Program-made: the position numbers and the translations under genes
Shown: positions 43,560 to 55,682 of the stretch, piece by piece
Numbering within the stretch: position 1 is the stretch's first letter
Layout: every line of letters begins with the position of its first letter
Notes under the pieces: model-generated
Database searches by the model: none
What the model was told of the DNA's origin: nothing
What the model saw: the letters and a program-made list of their open reading frames with translations, nothing else
DNA from: Diphasiastrum complanatum
Lineage: Eukaryota > Streptophyta > Lycopodiopsida > Lycopodiales > Lycopodiaceae
DNA: 64,000 nt
Assembly (NCBI GenBank): GCA_029204225.1
Contig: MU832111.1
Coordinates: 1 to 64,000, forward strand
Direction of reading: 5' to 3'

Positions 43560-46200
43560 CAACTTGGGCTATCAATCGGCAAAACCAACAACTGGACTAG
43601 ATTTCTTGAGGAATTTTGGAATGCCTTTTTTGCCATAGACAATCGCCTTAAAGATGTATATTCATTTCATAAACTGCCGAATGGGGCAATCGGGAATTGA
43701 GCATATATGTCTAGGAGTTTACTGATTTTTTGACCAAGGTGTTGCTCTTTGATCGTAAATTGGCTCAGTGGTGGTTCATCTACAGACTACTCGTTGATTA
43801 TCAAAATGAGTGCAAGTGCAATGTCCTCCATACTTTCCAAGATGCTATCTGAATGGCGAAAGCCTATGATAGCGTCGCTTCACAGAAGGGCATGCATGGC
43901 CAAACAGCCTTGAAACCAAAATCTGATAAGCCTAAGAATAAGAGAAACGTTGATGAACTAGAAGCCGCGGCTCACCAGAAGAAGAAATAAATCGGTAATA
44001 AAAGACAAGGCGCAAAAGTTGGCAATTTAAAAAACTTATGTTTTTATGCAATAAATCTGGGCTTCGTGAAAAATGGTGCCCCAAGAAGAAACACAAGTCA
44101 TCGAGTCTCATGACGATAGAGTTATCCGCACTTAAACTTCAAGTTGATTTATTAGAAAATTGTGCTTTTGCTTGTAATTTCAATACGTTATATTTCCAGC
44201 CTAATAAGTTGTTTTGAGTTAGAGATAAAATATTAGGAAAAGATGGTATTGTACTACTAGATTTAGGAAGCAATTACTCGACTTGTGCAAAAACTTTGGG
44301 TGCCCACCATCACCATTATGTGGTGCACTTACCTTGGCGTCAGACACGGAGATCTGGGGTGTCAAAATCCCTGATTTGGAGCTTTAGATGCATGATTATG
44401 CTGAGCGACTCAACTTTCACGTGATCGCATTGATGTCATTATAGGCTATGAGTGGTTTTTTTAGTAAATCAGTAGATTACAAAAGCCACTCATTGGTATT
44501 TGAAGATATATGTGGCAAAAATGTCTATGTTTTTGGAGCTCCCATTATCGAGAATTTCCTTCATTGATTTAATGGAAAAAGTAAATAATTTAACTTATGA
44601 ATTGTTTCATCTTGTTTTGAAATCTAGTTTGCATTTTGATATTGTTAATTAGTCTGATGTGAATGTGTTTTCTATTTGAAACATCTAAAATTCTCATCAA
44701 GAACAACAATTAATGCAAGATTCAAAACAAGAATTCAACATTTTTTTCTAAGAAACTATCTTATTGCCTACCACTTGCACAATCCGTGGACCAGAAGATG
44801 GAGTTGATGTCCAGTAACCGCCCTATTTTTAGACAACCTTATTGGTTTAGTCGAAAGGAAGAGTGGCTGGCCAAATTGAGGAATACCTTAGGATGGAACA
44901 CATTAGGCCAAGTAAATTAACATGGGGAGTGCCCGTTCTTATTAAGGATAAGAAGGATGAGAGTTTCCGGTTATGTGTGGATTACAAGGGTCTAAACAAA
45001 TTTACGATAAAAAATAAATACTCATTACCTAGGATGGATGATCTCATAGATCGGTTAAGTGGAGCGAAATTCTTCACGAAAATTGATCTTCGGACGAGAT
45101 ATTGTCATATTAGAATACATCCGGATGATGTATATAAGATTGGTTTTAGGAGAAGATTTAGGCGTCATGAGTTTCTAGTCTTACCTTTTGGTTTGAAAAA
45201 TGCTCTGACAACTTTCCAACAAGCGATGAATGATTTGTTTCATCTTTTTTTGGGAAAGTTCATTGTAGTGTTTCTAGATGACATTTTGATCTATACCCTT
45301 TGATGAAGTGGAATGAGAAGCTAGATGAGAGTTTTCGTAGATTCAAGCTTCTAATTGTCTCAACTCATGTGTTGAGAATAGCGGATCTAAATATCCCTTT
45401 TGTCATTAATACTGCTGCAAGTGATACAACTATTGGAGATGTATGTGTTCTCTTACAAGAGGGCCAGCCTATTGCTTTTGAGAGCAAAAAGTTGCCCAAT
45501 GTGCAAGTCAAATATACTACTAAAAAATGGGAGCCTTTTGTCGTGATTCATGCTTTGAAATCATGGAGGCATTACGTACGGTAATAAGTTCATGGTGAAC
45601 ACAAATTCTCAACCTCTGAAATACTTTTGTAATCAAAATAATCTGAGAGGTCGTAAGGCCTGATGGACAGAACTCATACACGATTTTGACTTTGAAGTGC
45701 GATGTATCAAAGGAACCACCAATCGTGTGGTTGATGCACTTAGTTGAATTGGTGAAGTGAACAAACTTTCTCTGACTGAGATTAGCACATAGTTTTATCT
45801 CTTCTTGAGAGGTCTTTGTGTGAAAGACCTACATTTTGGACCAATCTAGAAGAGGGTTTTAGCAGATTTATCAACTAAGATTGATTTACAAGGTGATCAG
45901 TCTAGGAGAAAGGAAAGAGTGTTGGTGGGAGTCTCTATTTGTAATAAACCTTTGTTTAAGGAAGGCAAGATAGGCGTGCCCTATGTGGGTGCAATTAAAA
46001 GAAATTTTTTTATGAATGTCATGACTCACCTTGTGTGGGGCATCTAGGCATACATCGTGCTTTAGATTTGGTACGAAGGGGTTTCTATTGGCCAAAACTT
46101 AAACCCTTTGTAGAATTTTATGTGGTCAAGTGTGACCAATGCCAGTTGAATAAGGCTGAACGCTTTAAGGCTGGTGGATTGTTACATCTATTGAATAAAT
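43560..46200 (+). pseudogene. Decayed Ty3/gypsy chromovirus-like element
   Basis: Plus-strand remnants in order. Gag scraps (43560-44000) and a knuckle remnant near 44035. A protease remnant (LLDLGSNYSTCAKTLG near 44258). Reverse transcriptase 44863-45303, fairly intact ([46 protein letters not shown]). RNase H 45300-45584, where the first Asp of TDAS is Ala (NTAASD), then RGRKA, stop. An integrase zinc remnant (FYWPKLKPF, CDQCQLNKAERFKAGGLL to 46190). The reverse transcriptase thumb is deleted at about 45300. No LTRs were identified. Confidence 0.88.
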
Positions 46201-46454
46201 GATAAGAAATGAGATAATATTTTGTGGATTTTGATGGATTTTGATCATTTGGTCATAAAGTCACGTTCTTCTTTTTCTCTTTGACATTGCTCTCCTTTTT
46301 TGATGTTGCACTTTGTAGATCCCTTAACCTTAACCATTTGCTTTTTTTACTCGCTATCCTGTATTTGTGGTAACTGAGCCCCCTCTTCCCACTGAGCAGC
46401 AACCTGAAAACACGGTACTTCGGCTTTTATATTAGTATCGAAAATCACACGGCA

Positions 46455-46618
46455 CCCCTCGATTCCAGTAGCTTCAGCTCAACCGATGTGCTAGAATCAA
46501 GGGGTGTTGAGGCAAATTTTTTTGCCTCAGCTATGCTCACTCAATCCGGTTAGCAAGCATTGCTGAGGCAAAAAAAAATTGCCTTGGTCCCCTCGATTCC
46601 AGCAGCTTCAGCTCGACC
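46455..46618. repeat. Direct 30-bp repeat with nested inverted repeats
   Basis: A 30-bp block (CCCCTCGATTCCAG...) occurs at 46455-46484 and 46589-46618 with two mismatches. Between them lie TGAGGCAAATTTTTTTGCCTCA (46508-46529), a near-palindrome, and a second TGAGGCAAAAAAAAATTGCC copy. It looks like an AT-loop foldback with a segmental duplication. Confidence 0.7.
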
Positions 46619-47082
46619 TCATGTATGGTAGCACAACCCAATGAGATCAATGAGGTCAAAGGTTCAGTTCCCCAACTATGGATATACCAAGAGAAAATAG
46701 TAGTATATGAGGGTTTATGGGACATAAAGTTTATGCAAGCCACAGAAAGCTTATATGAGCCACAAAAGTAACAAAAACTAGTAGCCTGATACAACAGGGT
46801 CTATGCCAAGCCCATGGTATCACTCAGAACAGTCATTCATTAGACCAATGTTCGAAAAACTTTTTTTGACTTCTCCTCAAAAAACCTATGTTTTGAGGAG
46901 TTTGTCGGCATCCTGTAAAGGATTTTAGTAGACATGCCGATTTTCTCTTAGAAAATTACAAACTTATTCCCTAAAAATCCATCACATTTTTTGGCATCCT
47001 GGTTTTCATCAAAAGTTGCCAGTTCCATTCAGAATTATTCCTAGTACAAACACTCTACATGTTAGAGATTAGAAGTGTGTCT

Positions 47083-47320
47083 TTTTATTCTTGTCATATA
47101 TGTGGATGGCATTATGCTGACAAGAAATAATGATGAGGCTATCTCAAGCTTGAAAATTGAATAGAATAACTTATGTGAGATCTCTGATCTAGGTAAGTTA
47201 TAGTGTTATTTTGCCATTGAGTTTGTGCAAAAGAATGAAGGACTCCATTTATTTCACGCTAAATACATAGAAGATTTTCTACAGAGGTTTAGTTTTTTAG
47301 ACTACAAAACCTTTTGTATT
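47083..47320 (+). pseudogene. Copia reverse transcriptase fragment
   Basis: Across several frames it reads VIYVDGIMLT, NDEAISSLK, LCEISDLGKL, IEFVQKNEGLHLF, YIEDFLQRFSF, the copia reverse transcriptase around the YVDD box (Asp to Gly here). Frame breaks and stops show decay. Confidence 0.78.
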
Positions 47321-47652
47321 ATTTAAAGATAGGTTGGAAGTTGAATTGTCATGAGAAGGTAGATTTATTTTACATGGTGTTGTATTGTCAAAATATTGGG
47401 TGCTTTATGTACTTTTGGAACACAATAAACAAAAAACTCAGGTTTCATAAAAAATTTAGCTTGGCCCTGATTGCCTCTCTTATTCCCAACATGCCAATTG
47501 GATGTCAAAGATATTTGTGAGCTCAATGCAAGTATTCACCATTGTAGATGGTTATATGGTCATGCTTTTTCATTTTTAGTTTTATGTAATCATGCATATT
47601 TTTTTTTCAAATGGTTCCAAATTCATGTTTTGTTGTTCTTAGTGTGGTTGTA

Positions 47653-48020
47653 ACCAGGTCGATGTCCAGAAAGGCTCAAGCAAACAAGTTGTGCTGAGCG
47701 AACCTTTGCCATTGGATATCGAGGTAGATATTGTTCAATCCACCCAAGTAGCTTTATCTTACAGCCAATCTGGTGATGTTAAAACACAAGGGGCTACAAG
47801 TGCGGAGGAAGAGCTTGACAGAAACTTGCGACATTTGCATAATGTTTTGAACGATGATACACAAGTTGATGAGGTAGAGGATAATGGAAATAAAAAGACT
47901 GATAAGTACGAGGAGGAACTTCTACCCAACATACCAGAAAATGTCCATCTCGAGATGTTGTCAACTATTGTAATGAAACGGTTGAATGTTTGCAAGTCCA
48001 CTCTCCCACCTCTAATTTAG
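47653..48020 (+). CDS. Unrecognised acidic open frame
   Basis: It opens after an acceptor-like TTGTAACCAG and runs about 120 codons to TAG at 48018, with a Met at 47691. The product is acidic (EEELDRNLRHLHNVLNDD, DEVEDNGNKKTDKYEEELLP) and lacks a recognisable domain. A copia reverse transcriptase fragment lies just upstream, so it may belong to a transposon. No donor, paralogue or promoter supports a real gene. Confidence 0.3.
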
Positions 48021-51000
48021 GCTTATTCATGGATACCAACCTAGATCACCCATTTTAATTAAACTCAGATGATCAAGTTTAAAAAAGTAGTGGATTTCTT
48101 GCATGATATACAAGAAATGTAACAAATAGCACTTGAGAATGTCCAATGTGCCCAAGATAGGGATTGATATTATGCTAATATGAAAAGATGATCTTGAGAT
48201 TTTCAATAATCGGGTATATTCACAAATCTTGGTGAATTTAAAAGTATTGCATATTAGCAAGCAATCCAAATTGTTTGCTCGATATAGGAGATTGTACAAA
48301 ATACTTAAAAGGATTGGATCTTTCGCTATCAATTGGACTTCCTAGAAGGAAGTCAAGTACATCTAGTATATTTTAGTGTGTCAGCCAACTTAAGAAAAAT
48401 CTATATGAAGGAGATCATCTTGGTTTTGGAAATCTATTGGACCTGTTAGAGGAATTATTTGTTGTGAAGTGACTTGAATTTGAAAAGATCTTGGATATAA
48501 GAACTAAATGATTGCGTAATCATATAATCACCAAATGATAGCAGCTCTTGAGAGAAGGAGGATAGTCTAAGAGAAAACTATAAGTTCTGAGGATAGAACT
48601 TGATTAACGGGAGAAGTATTTCATGTCCATTATTGGACTGATCCTGGATTAAAATCTTGTAATGAGATCAATAGGCCTATTTAGACCTATAAATTAATTA
48701 TGGTTGTGAGGGGGTGGGGCCCTCATGGTATTAAAGCTATAATTAATGGCTCAAGATGGTGAATTGGAATGAAACAAATAATTACTCATACGGAAAGTAG
48801 GATCAATCCAAGGAGGGCAGACAAAGACCCTTACATGCATACCTATGGAGAGTATGGAGAGAAGGAAGAAGAAACTTGAAGGATAGAGTGAGGAGTGACC
48901 TTGGGTGTCGCATGTGCTCCAATTCAGAATGGGCCATAGTGTCTTGAAGGGGCCCATGTACCTAGGGCGGTGGATCTCAGCGTGCAACTACAGATATACA
49001 GGTTGGATTATGCACAAGTTCAATGGGAACAAGGCCGAATGTGGACCGCAGGATCGTGCCATTAGATTTTGAGTGAAGTGGCCTTCCTTTCATTAAAAAT
49101 TATCAAAGGGAAATTCAATGAAAGGACCCAAAGTTCAAATTAGCCATTTCTTCATTAAGAAACCTCTGAATGAAGTTCTAGTTCATTTTTTGCATGCTAA
49201 ATGGTTTTGGGCCTATCTTTGGCTAGAAGGCACTTATTTTGGCCATCCTTGGGTCAAATTGATTCCTGAAACTGGCTGCTCAGAGCCAACATATAGAGCG
49301 ATGTCATTGAGCAAGGATAAATGCATTTTGTGGAGTTTTTATGACCATTGTATCGAGCGGAGTGTGGGTGACCTAGAGATGGGTTACATTCATAGGTTGG
49401 GTACTTAGGGCCAAATTTGGGGCAATTTTTGGCTGGTGACACCTTGTACAGGGTGTACAATGAGACATTATCACTTCAAAATCACTATTGCTTACTTCTG
49501 ATAGGGTAACAAGGTATTTGGGAGCGGTAAATGCGGTATGGGGGTGAATGATAGCAGATTTGTGTGGAGAAAGCTAGTGTTGGCAATGAAAGTGCAATTT
49601 GGTGTCATGACCACTCATTGATGACAATTTTAAGAGGACAAGCAATCACAGTTGAGAGGTAGGCATGGAATGCCAATTATGGGTGGAAAAATCTCATGAT
49701 CAGGTTCAACTTTTGGAGTTAGAATTGGCCAACATGAGGTGGTGATTTAGGAGAACAATCTCACAAGCATGATCAGTGGCAGTGTCAAGTTTGGTGATAG
49801 CTGCATTGACACACGCATCTGAGACTTAGAAATTTCTTATTCAAAGGGAAATGTGGACTAGCTTGGAGGTACACACATTTTGATGCTCACAGGTGATTAA
49901 AGTGTAACATGGTGCAAGTTGGAAGCCATCGGGCAGGATACCAAATTTGCATTGGATGACCTATGTGTGAGACACACAAAAGATGAAGAACAACTTAGTG
50001 ATCACACTTTGGAGACTTGTGATGAGTGGTTAGTGTGATGTTTTGCGGGTTTTGCAGTTTCTAAGTCATTTTAGATCAAGTCAAATTAGTTGTGGAGTAG
50101 TGTATCATGTTTGTCATCAATGAGATACACTTCAACGGCCTATTCTGGATAAGTCAAGTCAATTTGCCATATCAAGATTGCATTAGGGATGCAAATTCTA
50201 GTGATGAAAAAGTGCAGGTCATTTTGTTTGGGCCATGGAAGATCTCACAGGTTCATTGGGAGTGATATTGGCATGCACAGCGTGTGAGGGACTTGACGAT
50301 GGCTTTGGAGTTTGCATCTCAGCCATAATAATAAGAATATATTAATCAAATTTCACTTTCTAAACATTAAATTTTTTGCATTGAAATCTTTTTTTTCACA
50401 ATTTTGGAATTTTGGACTTTTTCTAATGGTCCATTACACCTATTGGACACCCATATGATTGGCTAAACTATTGATGAAAAAATAGGATATTCTTGGGTGT
50501 TTGAATTATGAGAATGCAAAGTCCCATTTGTCCTACTTTCAACCGTATAACGAGAACGATCCTTAGCAAATATTGAAACTCCTTTGACTCCTCTTAGTTT
50601 AGGTGTCAAATCAGTAGGAATATCTAAATGGAGATGATAGTATGTCATCATCAAAAAAAAGTACAAATTTTAATTACAAACACTAGAGATTTCATAAAAG
50701 AATCATTAAAATAGTGTTCAAATGCAATAAAAAAAAAATTCTTATCTAATATGACATCACTAATTTTATAGGACTAATTCCATTATGGTGGTTTCTTAGT
50801 GATTCAAATGTGGAGATGATGCTCATCTTTTCATGCCATTATGAAGATGGTGCTCATCTTTACCATTGGAGGGAATGCACATTCAAATTAACCTATTCTA
50901 AAGTGTGGTTAAACATAGCACAACCATAATTGTCACGATTAAGAAGTTCAACCATAATAACAATTGGATTTCTTAATGTAATTGTAGATGGGATCAGATA

Positions 51001-51369
51001 GCTAGTCCACTGAAAGTGAGATTTGCTTCGGAGAGGAACGTACCTTCTAAATGAAACAATTAAACTTCTGACAAAGCATACAATACCTTGAGGGCTAGAT
51101 TCGAGATCTAGGTTTGGTTAGGTTGATTTGATCCACCATCTCTTTCCTATGGGTGTCTGGGCTTGCTAGTTTGTGAGAAGCAATGCGAATTTTGTAATGC
51201 AAATCTTGACAATATGAAAATTGAGGTTTTCTTAAAGTGGTGTATGATTCTTGATTTTGCATCTTTTTTCCAATTTATGATTAGGACTACATTTTGAATA
51301 GGCTTAGATTAAGGTGTTCTTAGGGTAAGATTAAAAGCTAGCAATAAAAAGAGGAGAGCCAAGCGATAA
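48021..51369. other. No gene recognised
   Basis: 3.3 kb of AT-rich DNA with scattered short ORFs on both strands (48751-48987, 49118-49408, 50463-50666). Nothing with a family signature, no LTR pair and no RNA gene. Confidence 0.45.

Positions 51370-51449
<80 letters not shown>
51370..51449 (+). repeat. (GT)n-(GA)n compound microsatellite
   Basis: About ten GT units then about 29 GA units. It produces spurious Ser/Leu- and Thr/His-repeat ORFs on the minus strand. Confidence 0.97.
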
Positions 51450-51453
<4 letters not shown>

Positions 51454-52316
51454 AATCGTAATCGTTGACGTGAGTCAGAAATAGCAATACGTAGAATCGA
51501 TAGTGCGCTTTATAAATGCTCAGCATTGCCTCAACTCCTATATCGACAAACAGCAACCTCCTCAGAGTAGAGGTGAGCGAGCGATTCTGAATAGACTTTG
51601 AAGTAATTTGTGTGTCTATAATGCATCATTCTTTTGGTTTCCAACTATTGTTGATCTGATGAATGGTCATAAGTTTGATCCATATGACAGCGTTTGTATT
51701 ATTCCAATGAACACGTTGTTATAATTATAGTTACTGGTGATTCGAAAACCATCAATGTGGGTAACGACTGCAGCTACATCTCTGGCGAAGGTTTGGAAAT
51801 TGGTAGTAATAAGTTTCTGCTGAAATTAAATAGCATCGTCACAGACCATTATGCATTCTATATAAGCTTGTTTTCTCTATGCTTGAAAAGTCCAAAGCGC
51901 CTTCTTCGACCCAACAAGGAAATAAATGCTAAGGCTCAAACATAGATATGCGTTTATTCTCCGAAAATTTGGATTGTGTCTTCGGTAAATTTAATCGTTG
52001 GAATGTAGAGAGTCACGTATTAATTGGTGAACCGAGAGTTAGTAAATCAACCGATGTGAAAAAGCAGATCGAGTGAGGATAATTCCAGACGAGATATTAG
52101 GTGATAGAGAAAATGAAGGGTTGTGTACTCAAATATAAAGATTGTCCAATATGGGAACCCTGGGTGACTTTAATGGATTTGATTTGATTCGCTACGATGG
52201 ACTCACAATTTGCTTGTTACAATCGTTAAGAATTTCTTTGGGCAACTACTATATAGGGATTAACAAATCATTCAAGGTTGGGGAATGTTGTTTTCTTCTT
52301 TCGTGTCTGAGTTTTT

Positions 52317-52375
<59 letters not shown>

Positions 52376-52628
52376 TATTTATTTACCTACTATCGGATTT
52401 GGAAGGATATGGACCCAAAAAATCAAGCCCAAGATCTTTGGAGATATCAACTGCAAAAAAAGCGCAGAATAAATATGTTAATATACAAATACTAAACGAG
52501 GATAATTTCTGATGTCTCATCCTTGTTTTTATTCGGTGTTTGGCTACAGGTTCAAACTTTAAAGGGCATCGGCCAAGAGCAGGATCGTAATTCTGTCTTT
52601 CATTCAAAGTTGAAATTCCAGTAATGTG
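51450..52628. other. Upstream region of the WD40 gene
   Basis: It should contain the promoter and leader of the plus-strand WD40 gene; no clear TATA box was fixed. A second compound microsatellite (TG)n(AG)n lies at 52320-52375, about 250 bp before the start codon. Open frames at 51694-51945 and 52142-52512 have no family signature and the latter is read through the microsatellite. Confidence 0.45.
52320..52375 (+). repeat. (TG)n-(AG)n compound microsatellite
   Basis: About 18 TG units then about nine AG units, in the presumed promoter/leader of the WD40 gene. Confidence 0.97.
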
Positions 52629-53714
52629 ATGGCACGTAATATTCAACTTGAGGAAGAGGAAACTAGCATTAGTTCACGTCCACATCCACATGAACGGGAG
52701 GAATATATTTACGAAGCGCCGTGGGGAATAGCTGCAATCAACTGGAGTGTTCGTCCAGACCACCCATTTCGACTGGGTATATGTAGCGAGTTGGTCAACC
52801 AAGATGAAACCTATGTGGAGATCCTCAAGCTTGATCGTAACAGAGATAACTATGTTAGTGATGGAAAATTGTCAATCCAGGATCTTCGTCATCCATCAAA
52901 GATTATGTTTGTTCCCGATAGGAGTTGTCAAATGAAGGATCTCTTCGCCACTTCGGGAACTTGCTTGAGAGTCTGGCACATCCAGAGAGAAAAAATCGAG
53001 GACAAAGTCGAAGCAGAAAATATTTTCCAGACTCCCGACCCAGACTGTGGTCCGATCACGTGTTTAGACTGGAATGAGTTGCAACCAAGTTGGATCGGAA
53101 CTGGGAGCACTGACAGAACTTGCACGATTTGGGATATCGAGAGGAGCGAGCGGATTTCACAAATCATCGCACATGAAAACGAAGTGGCAGACATTGCCTG
53201 GGGCGCAGCTCAAGTTTACGCTTCAATATCAAACGACGGTTCATTCAGAGTGGTAGATCTTCGTGACATGGATGGCCCTATAACGAATAAATTGTGGAAA
53301 AGAGACGAATCTTCCTTTGGACATGTTGCATGGAATAAAAACATTTCTTACTACATTGCTATCAGTTCAAAGAGCAGTGTTCTCATACTTGATACGAGAG
53401 CGGTCAGGAACCCTATATTAGATTTATGGAAACAGCCTGAACAGAACGTCAATGCGATAGCATGGGCGCCACATCTTGAACGTAGTCTCTGCAGTGCTGG
53501 AGACGACCGTCAAGCATCTATCTGGGAAATACAAGCAGACTATGAGAAACAGTTACCAGCTAAGCTTCTGTACAATGCTAATACAGAGATTGCACAGCTG
53601 CAGTGGTCCTCTTGTCAACCAGATTGGGTAGCTGTAGCATATTCCACCAAGCTATCTGAGAACGCCGCGCTTACTAACAACCTGCTTACTATTTTCAAAG
53701 TGCCCTCCCTATAG
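52629..53714 (+). CDS. WD40-repeat protein of the LWD/TTG1 (AN11) type
   Basis: Uninterrupted, intronless frame of 361 residues starting at ATG 52629 (MARNIQLEEEE). It shows the hallmarks of the LWD1/LWD2/TTG1 family: YIYEAPWGIAAINWSVR near residue 25, CGPITCLDWNE and TCTIWDIER (about 165), IAHENEVADIAWG, FRVVDLRD (about 205), VNAIAWAPH, DDRQASIWEI (about 292) and EIAQLQWSSCQPDWVAVAYS. Length is close to the family's 340-350. LWD proteins are clock regulators; TTG1 proteins are scaffolds for MYB-bHLH complexes. The copy is rather divergent (for example GSTDRTCT and extra residues near the C-terminus, ENAALTNNLLTIFKV), so its exact subgroup is unsure. It is the only intact cellular gene in the inverted block. 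Confidence 0.9.
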   Translation: MARNIQLEEEETSISSRPHPHEREEYIYEAPWGIAAINWSVRPDHPFRLGICSELVNQDETYVEILKLDRNRDNYVSDGKLSIQDLRHPSKIMFVPDRSCQMKDLFATSGTCLRVWHIQREKIEDKVEAENIFQTPDPDCGPITCLDWNELQPSWIGTGSTDRTCTIWDIERSERISQIIAHENEVADIAWGAAQVYASISNDGSFRVVDLRDMDGPITNKLWKRDESSFGHVAWNKNISYYIAISSKSSVLILDTRAVRNPILDLWKQPEQNVNAIAWAPHLERSLCSAGDDRQASIWEIQADYEKQLPAKLLYNANTEIAQLQWSSCQPDWVAVAYSTKLSENAALTNNLLTIFKVPSL

Positions 53715-54464
53715 TTGAAACGAGTGCAATCCAAAGAATGACTACTAGTGATTTCAAATAACAGCTGGTTATAACAACCCACAAGAAATGATCATTCACA
53801 AATATGCATACGTTAATCCGCAATCTAGATTAGTTACAAGATAAAATGTCATAGAAGAAAACAAGTAGAGCATAAATGAAGCTACTTAATAGAAGGGGAG
53901 CTGAGTAGGACTGATTGCATGTAGCTCACACAGGGTGGCTTATGATATCTCATTATTGTGTCCAGTCGACAATTCAAGTATAGACATTATGACAAAGCAT
54001 CATATTAAATTTTGCATTGTGTCTTATGATGTTGTATGGAGTAATTCAATGATTGGGAATCTTGTTCATCTTAATCTTATTTGAATTTGATTGTATGTTG
54101 TATTGCTTAGTGATAGTGTCATTAAATGGTTTATCACTGTGTCAAATCACTAAATGGTATCACAACAAAATAGGTTTGGATCAAAAACGTAATTGATGAA
54201 ATAGGATCATGATATAGGTGACTTTGTTCAGAGGCAATGGCTTAAGACTTAAATTATGCCTTGAAGGATATTGGCTTGCTTGCGGCCCTTTTTAGAATCT
54301 TCTTGGTGTGAAATTCAGTGCCCCACAAAAGTCGTGGTGCGCTCACAAGTGATTCAAGTGCAACCAAAAAGGAATTTGGGGTGCATGATCGGGGGGTGCC
54401 TCTTATAAGATTTTGGCAATTTTTGTAGGCATTGGCTTCTTAGGGCAAGCTACACACTCCACAC
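53715..54464. other. 3' flank of the WD40 gene; no gene
   Basis: AT-rich; probable 3' untranslated region at the start. The last part approaches a copia A 3' end. No family signature. Confidence 0.45.
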
Positions 54465-54606
54465 ATAGGGTGAGCTTAACGTACTCCAGAACGCAGGAAT
54501 GGTTGTAAACATTTTTACACAAGCACTCAGTGTTAATGCACACAGCGGATTTTGTGCATTGCTAAGTCTAAAGATCAAGGCATTCACGGACCAGATTAAG
54601 GGGGGG
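54465..54606 (+). pseudogene. Copia A second copy: end of RNase H and polypurine tract
   Basis: Matches the C-terminus of copia A pol (VSLTYSRTQEW and the ALLSL segment, seen also on the minus strand at 58562-58700), then AAGGGGGGG directly before the LTR. Everything upstream of it in the element is missing. Confidence 0.8.
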
Positions 54607-55682
54607 TGTTGGATCTACTCCTCCTACTCTCCTAGATCCCAATTTTAATCTGCCTCCATTCATGCTGCGCATTTTTCTAATGTTGTCACGCAGTTTGCAT
54701 TTTTACACGCAAATTCGCACAGACGAAGAAAAGGCGAATGAATCGCGACATTGTGTTCTTACACAAGTCATGGTGACAGGTGAAAAGGGGACACTGCCTT
54801 ACTGAATGCCAAAGGTGCCCTAACAGATAAGGCACCATGTAAATCTTATCCTAAGGCTATTTGTAAGAGTGACGCACTTTTGCATCATCACCAACGTTCA
54901 CTTCAGCACTGGCTGACGTCGCACCCCCCTTTTCACCTTGACCCCATGCACTTGCGCTAATAGATTGGACAACGATTGCAGCCACCCACGATCTCCTACA
55001 GACAGCACATCCACTCTGTACTTTCGCATCTGCACACCTGTAATATTATGTATATATATTGGATACCATCTGCGTATTCGATGATGATGATCAGATGATC
55101 AAGTGAGTTAAGAAGAGACTAAGAGAAGAGATTTCATTCCTCATTACAGACAAAAATAAGCTTCGTAAGGCACGCAGTTTCGTCCGCTATTGTATTGTGC
55201 TCTGCCGCATTATTAACTTGTATACATGATATAGTTAATCTGATACAACTCTTTATTCTGCATTCAAATCTGTGTTAATATTTCTATGCTTGTTCTTCAT
55301 TTTGTCTGATCTTTCTAGCTGCTCTTTCTAGTAATAGACGATCAATATTTAGTCTTGTCTCCGCGACTAATTATCAGTTGAGCACAATCTAGCTCTTCGT
55401 GAATCATTTGCGACAAACAATTTTTCTTGCAATTCGCGACAAATTATTCATCTAGCGCTTCATTCATTTAAATGTTTGGCTACGTAATCTAGAATGACTG
55501 TGATTTCTATCACTAAAGTTCTGTTCATTCTAATAGGCGTAGTCATGCTTAGGGAGAGAGTCATTTAACTCATTCTGCTGCGCAGAACATTTTTTTGTTC
55601 GAGTTCGTTTCTCATTCGCTTCTTGTTCGAGTCCGTTTCTCGTTCGTGTTCGTCACTTATTATTCCTCCCTCTCTCCCAACA
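54607..55682 (+). repeat. Copia A LTR, complete (1076 bp)
   Basis: Begins TGTTGGATCTAC after a G run and ends CTCCCAACA. It is the most complete copy of the copia A LTR and overlaps both truncated copies: its start matches 58561 downward on the minus strand and its middle and end match 28940-29522. TTCG-rich motifs mark the 3' part. It abuts the copia B LTR remnant at 55683. Confidence 0.88.

Noticed and set aside
51338-51556. Ser/Leu- and Thr/His-repeat protein on the minus strand, and the Cys/Val-repeat ORF at 52142-52495
   Set aside because: Both are translations of dinucleotide microsatellites with no other support.
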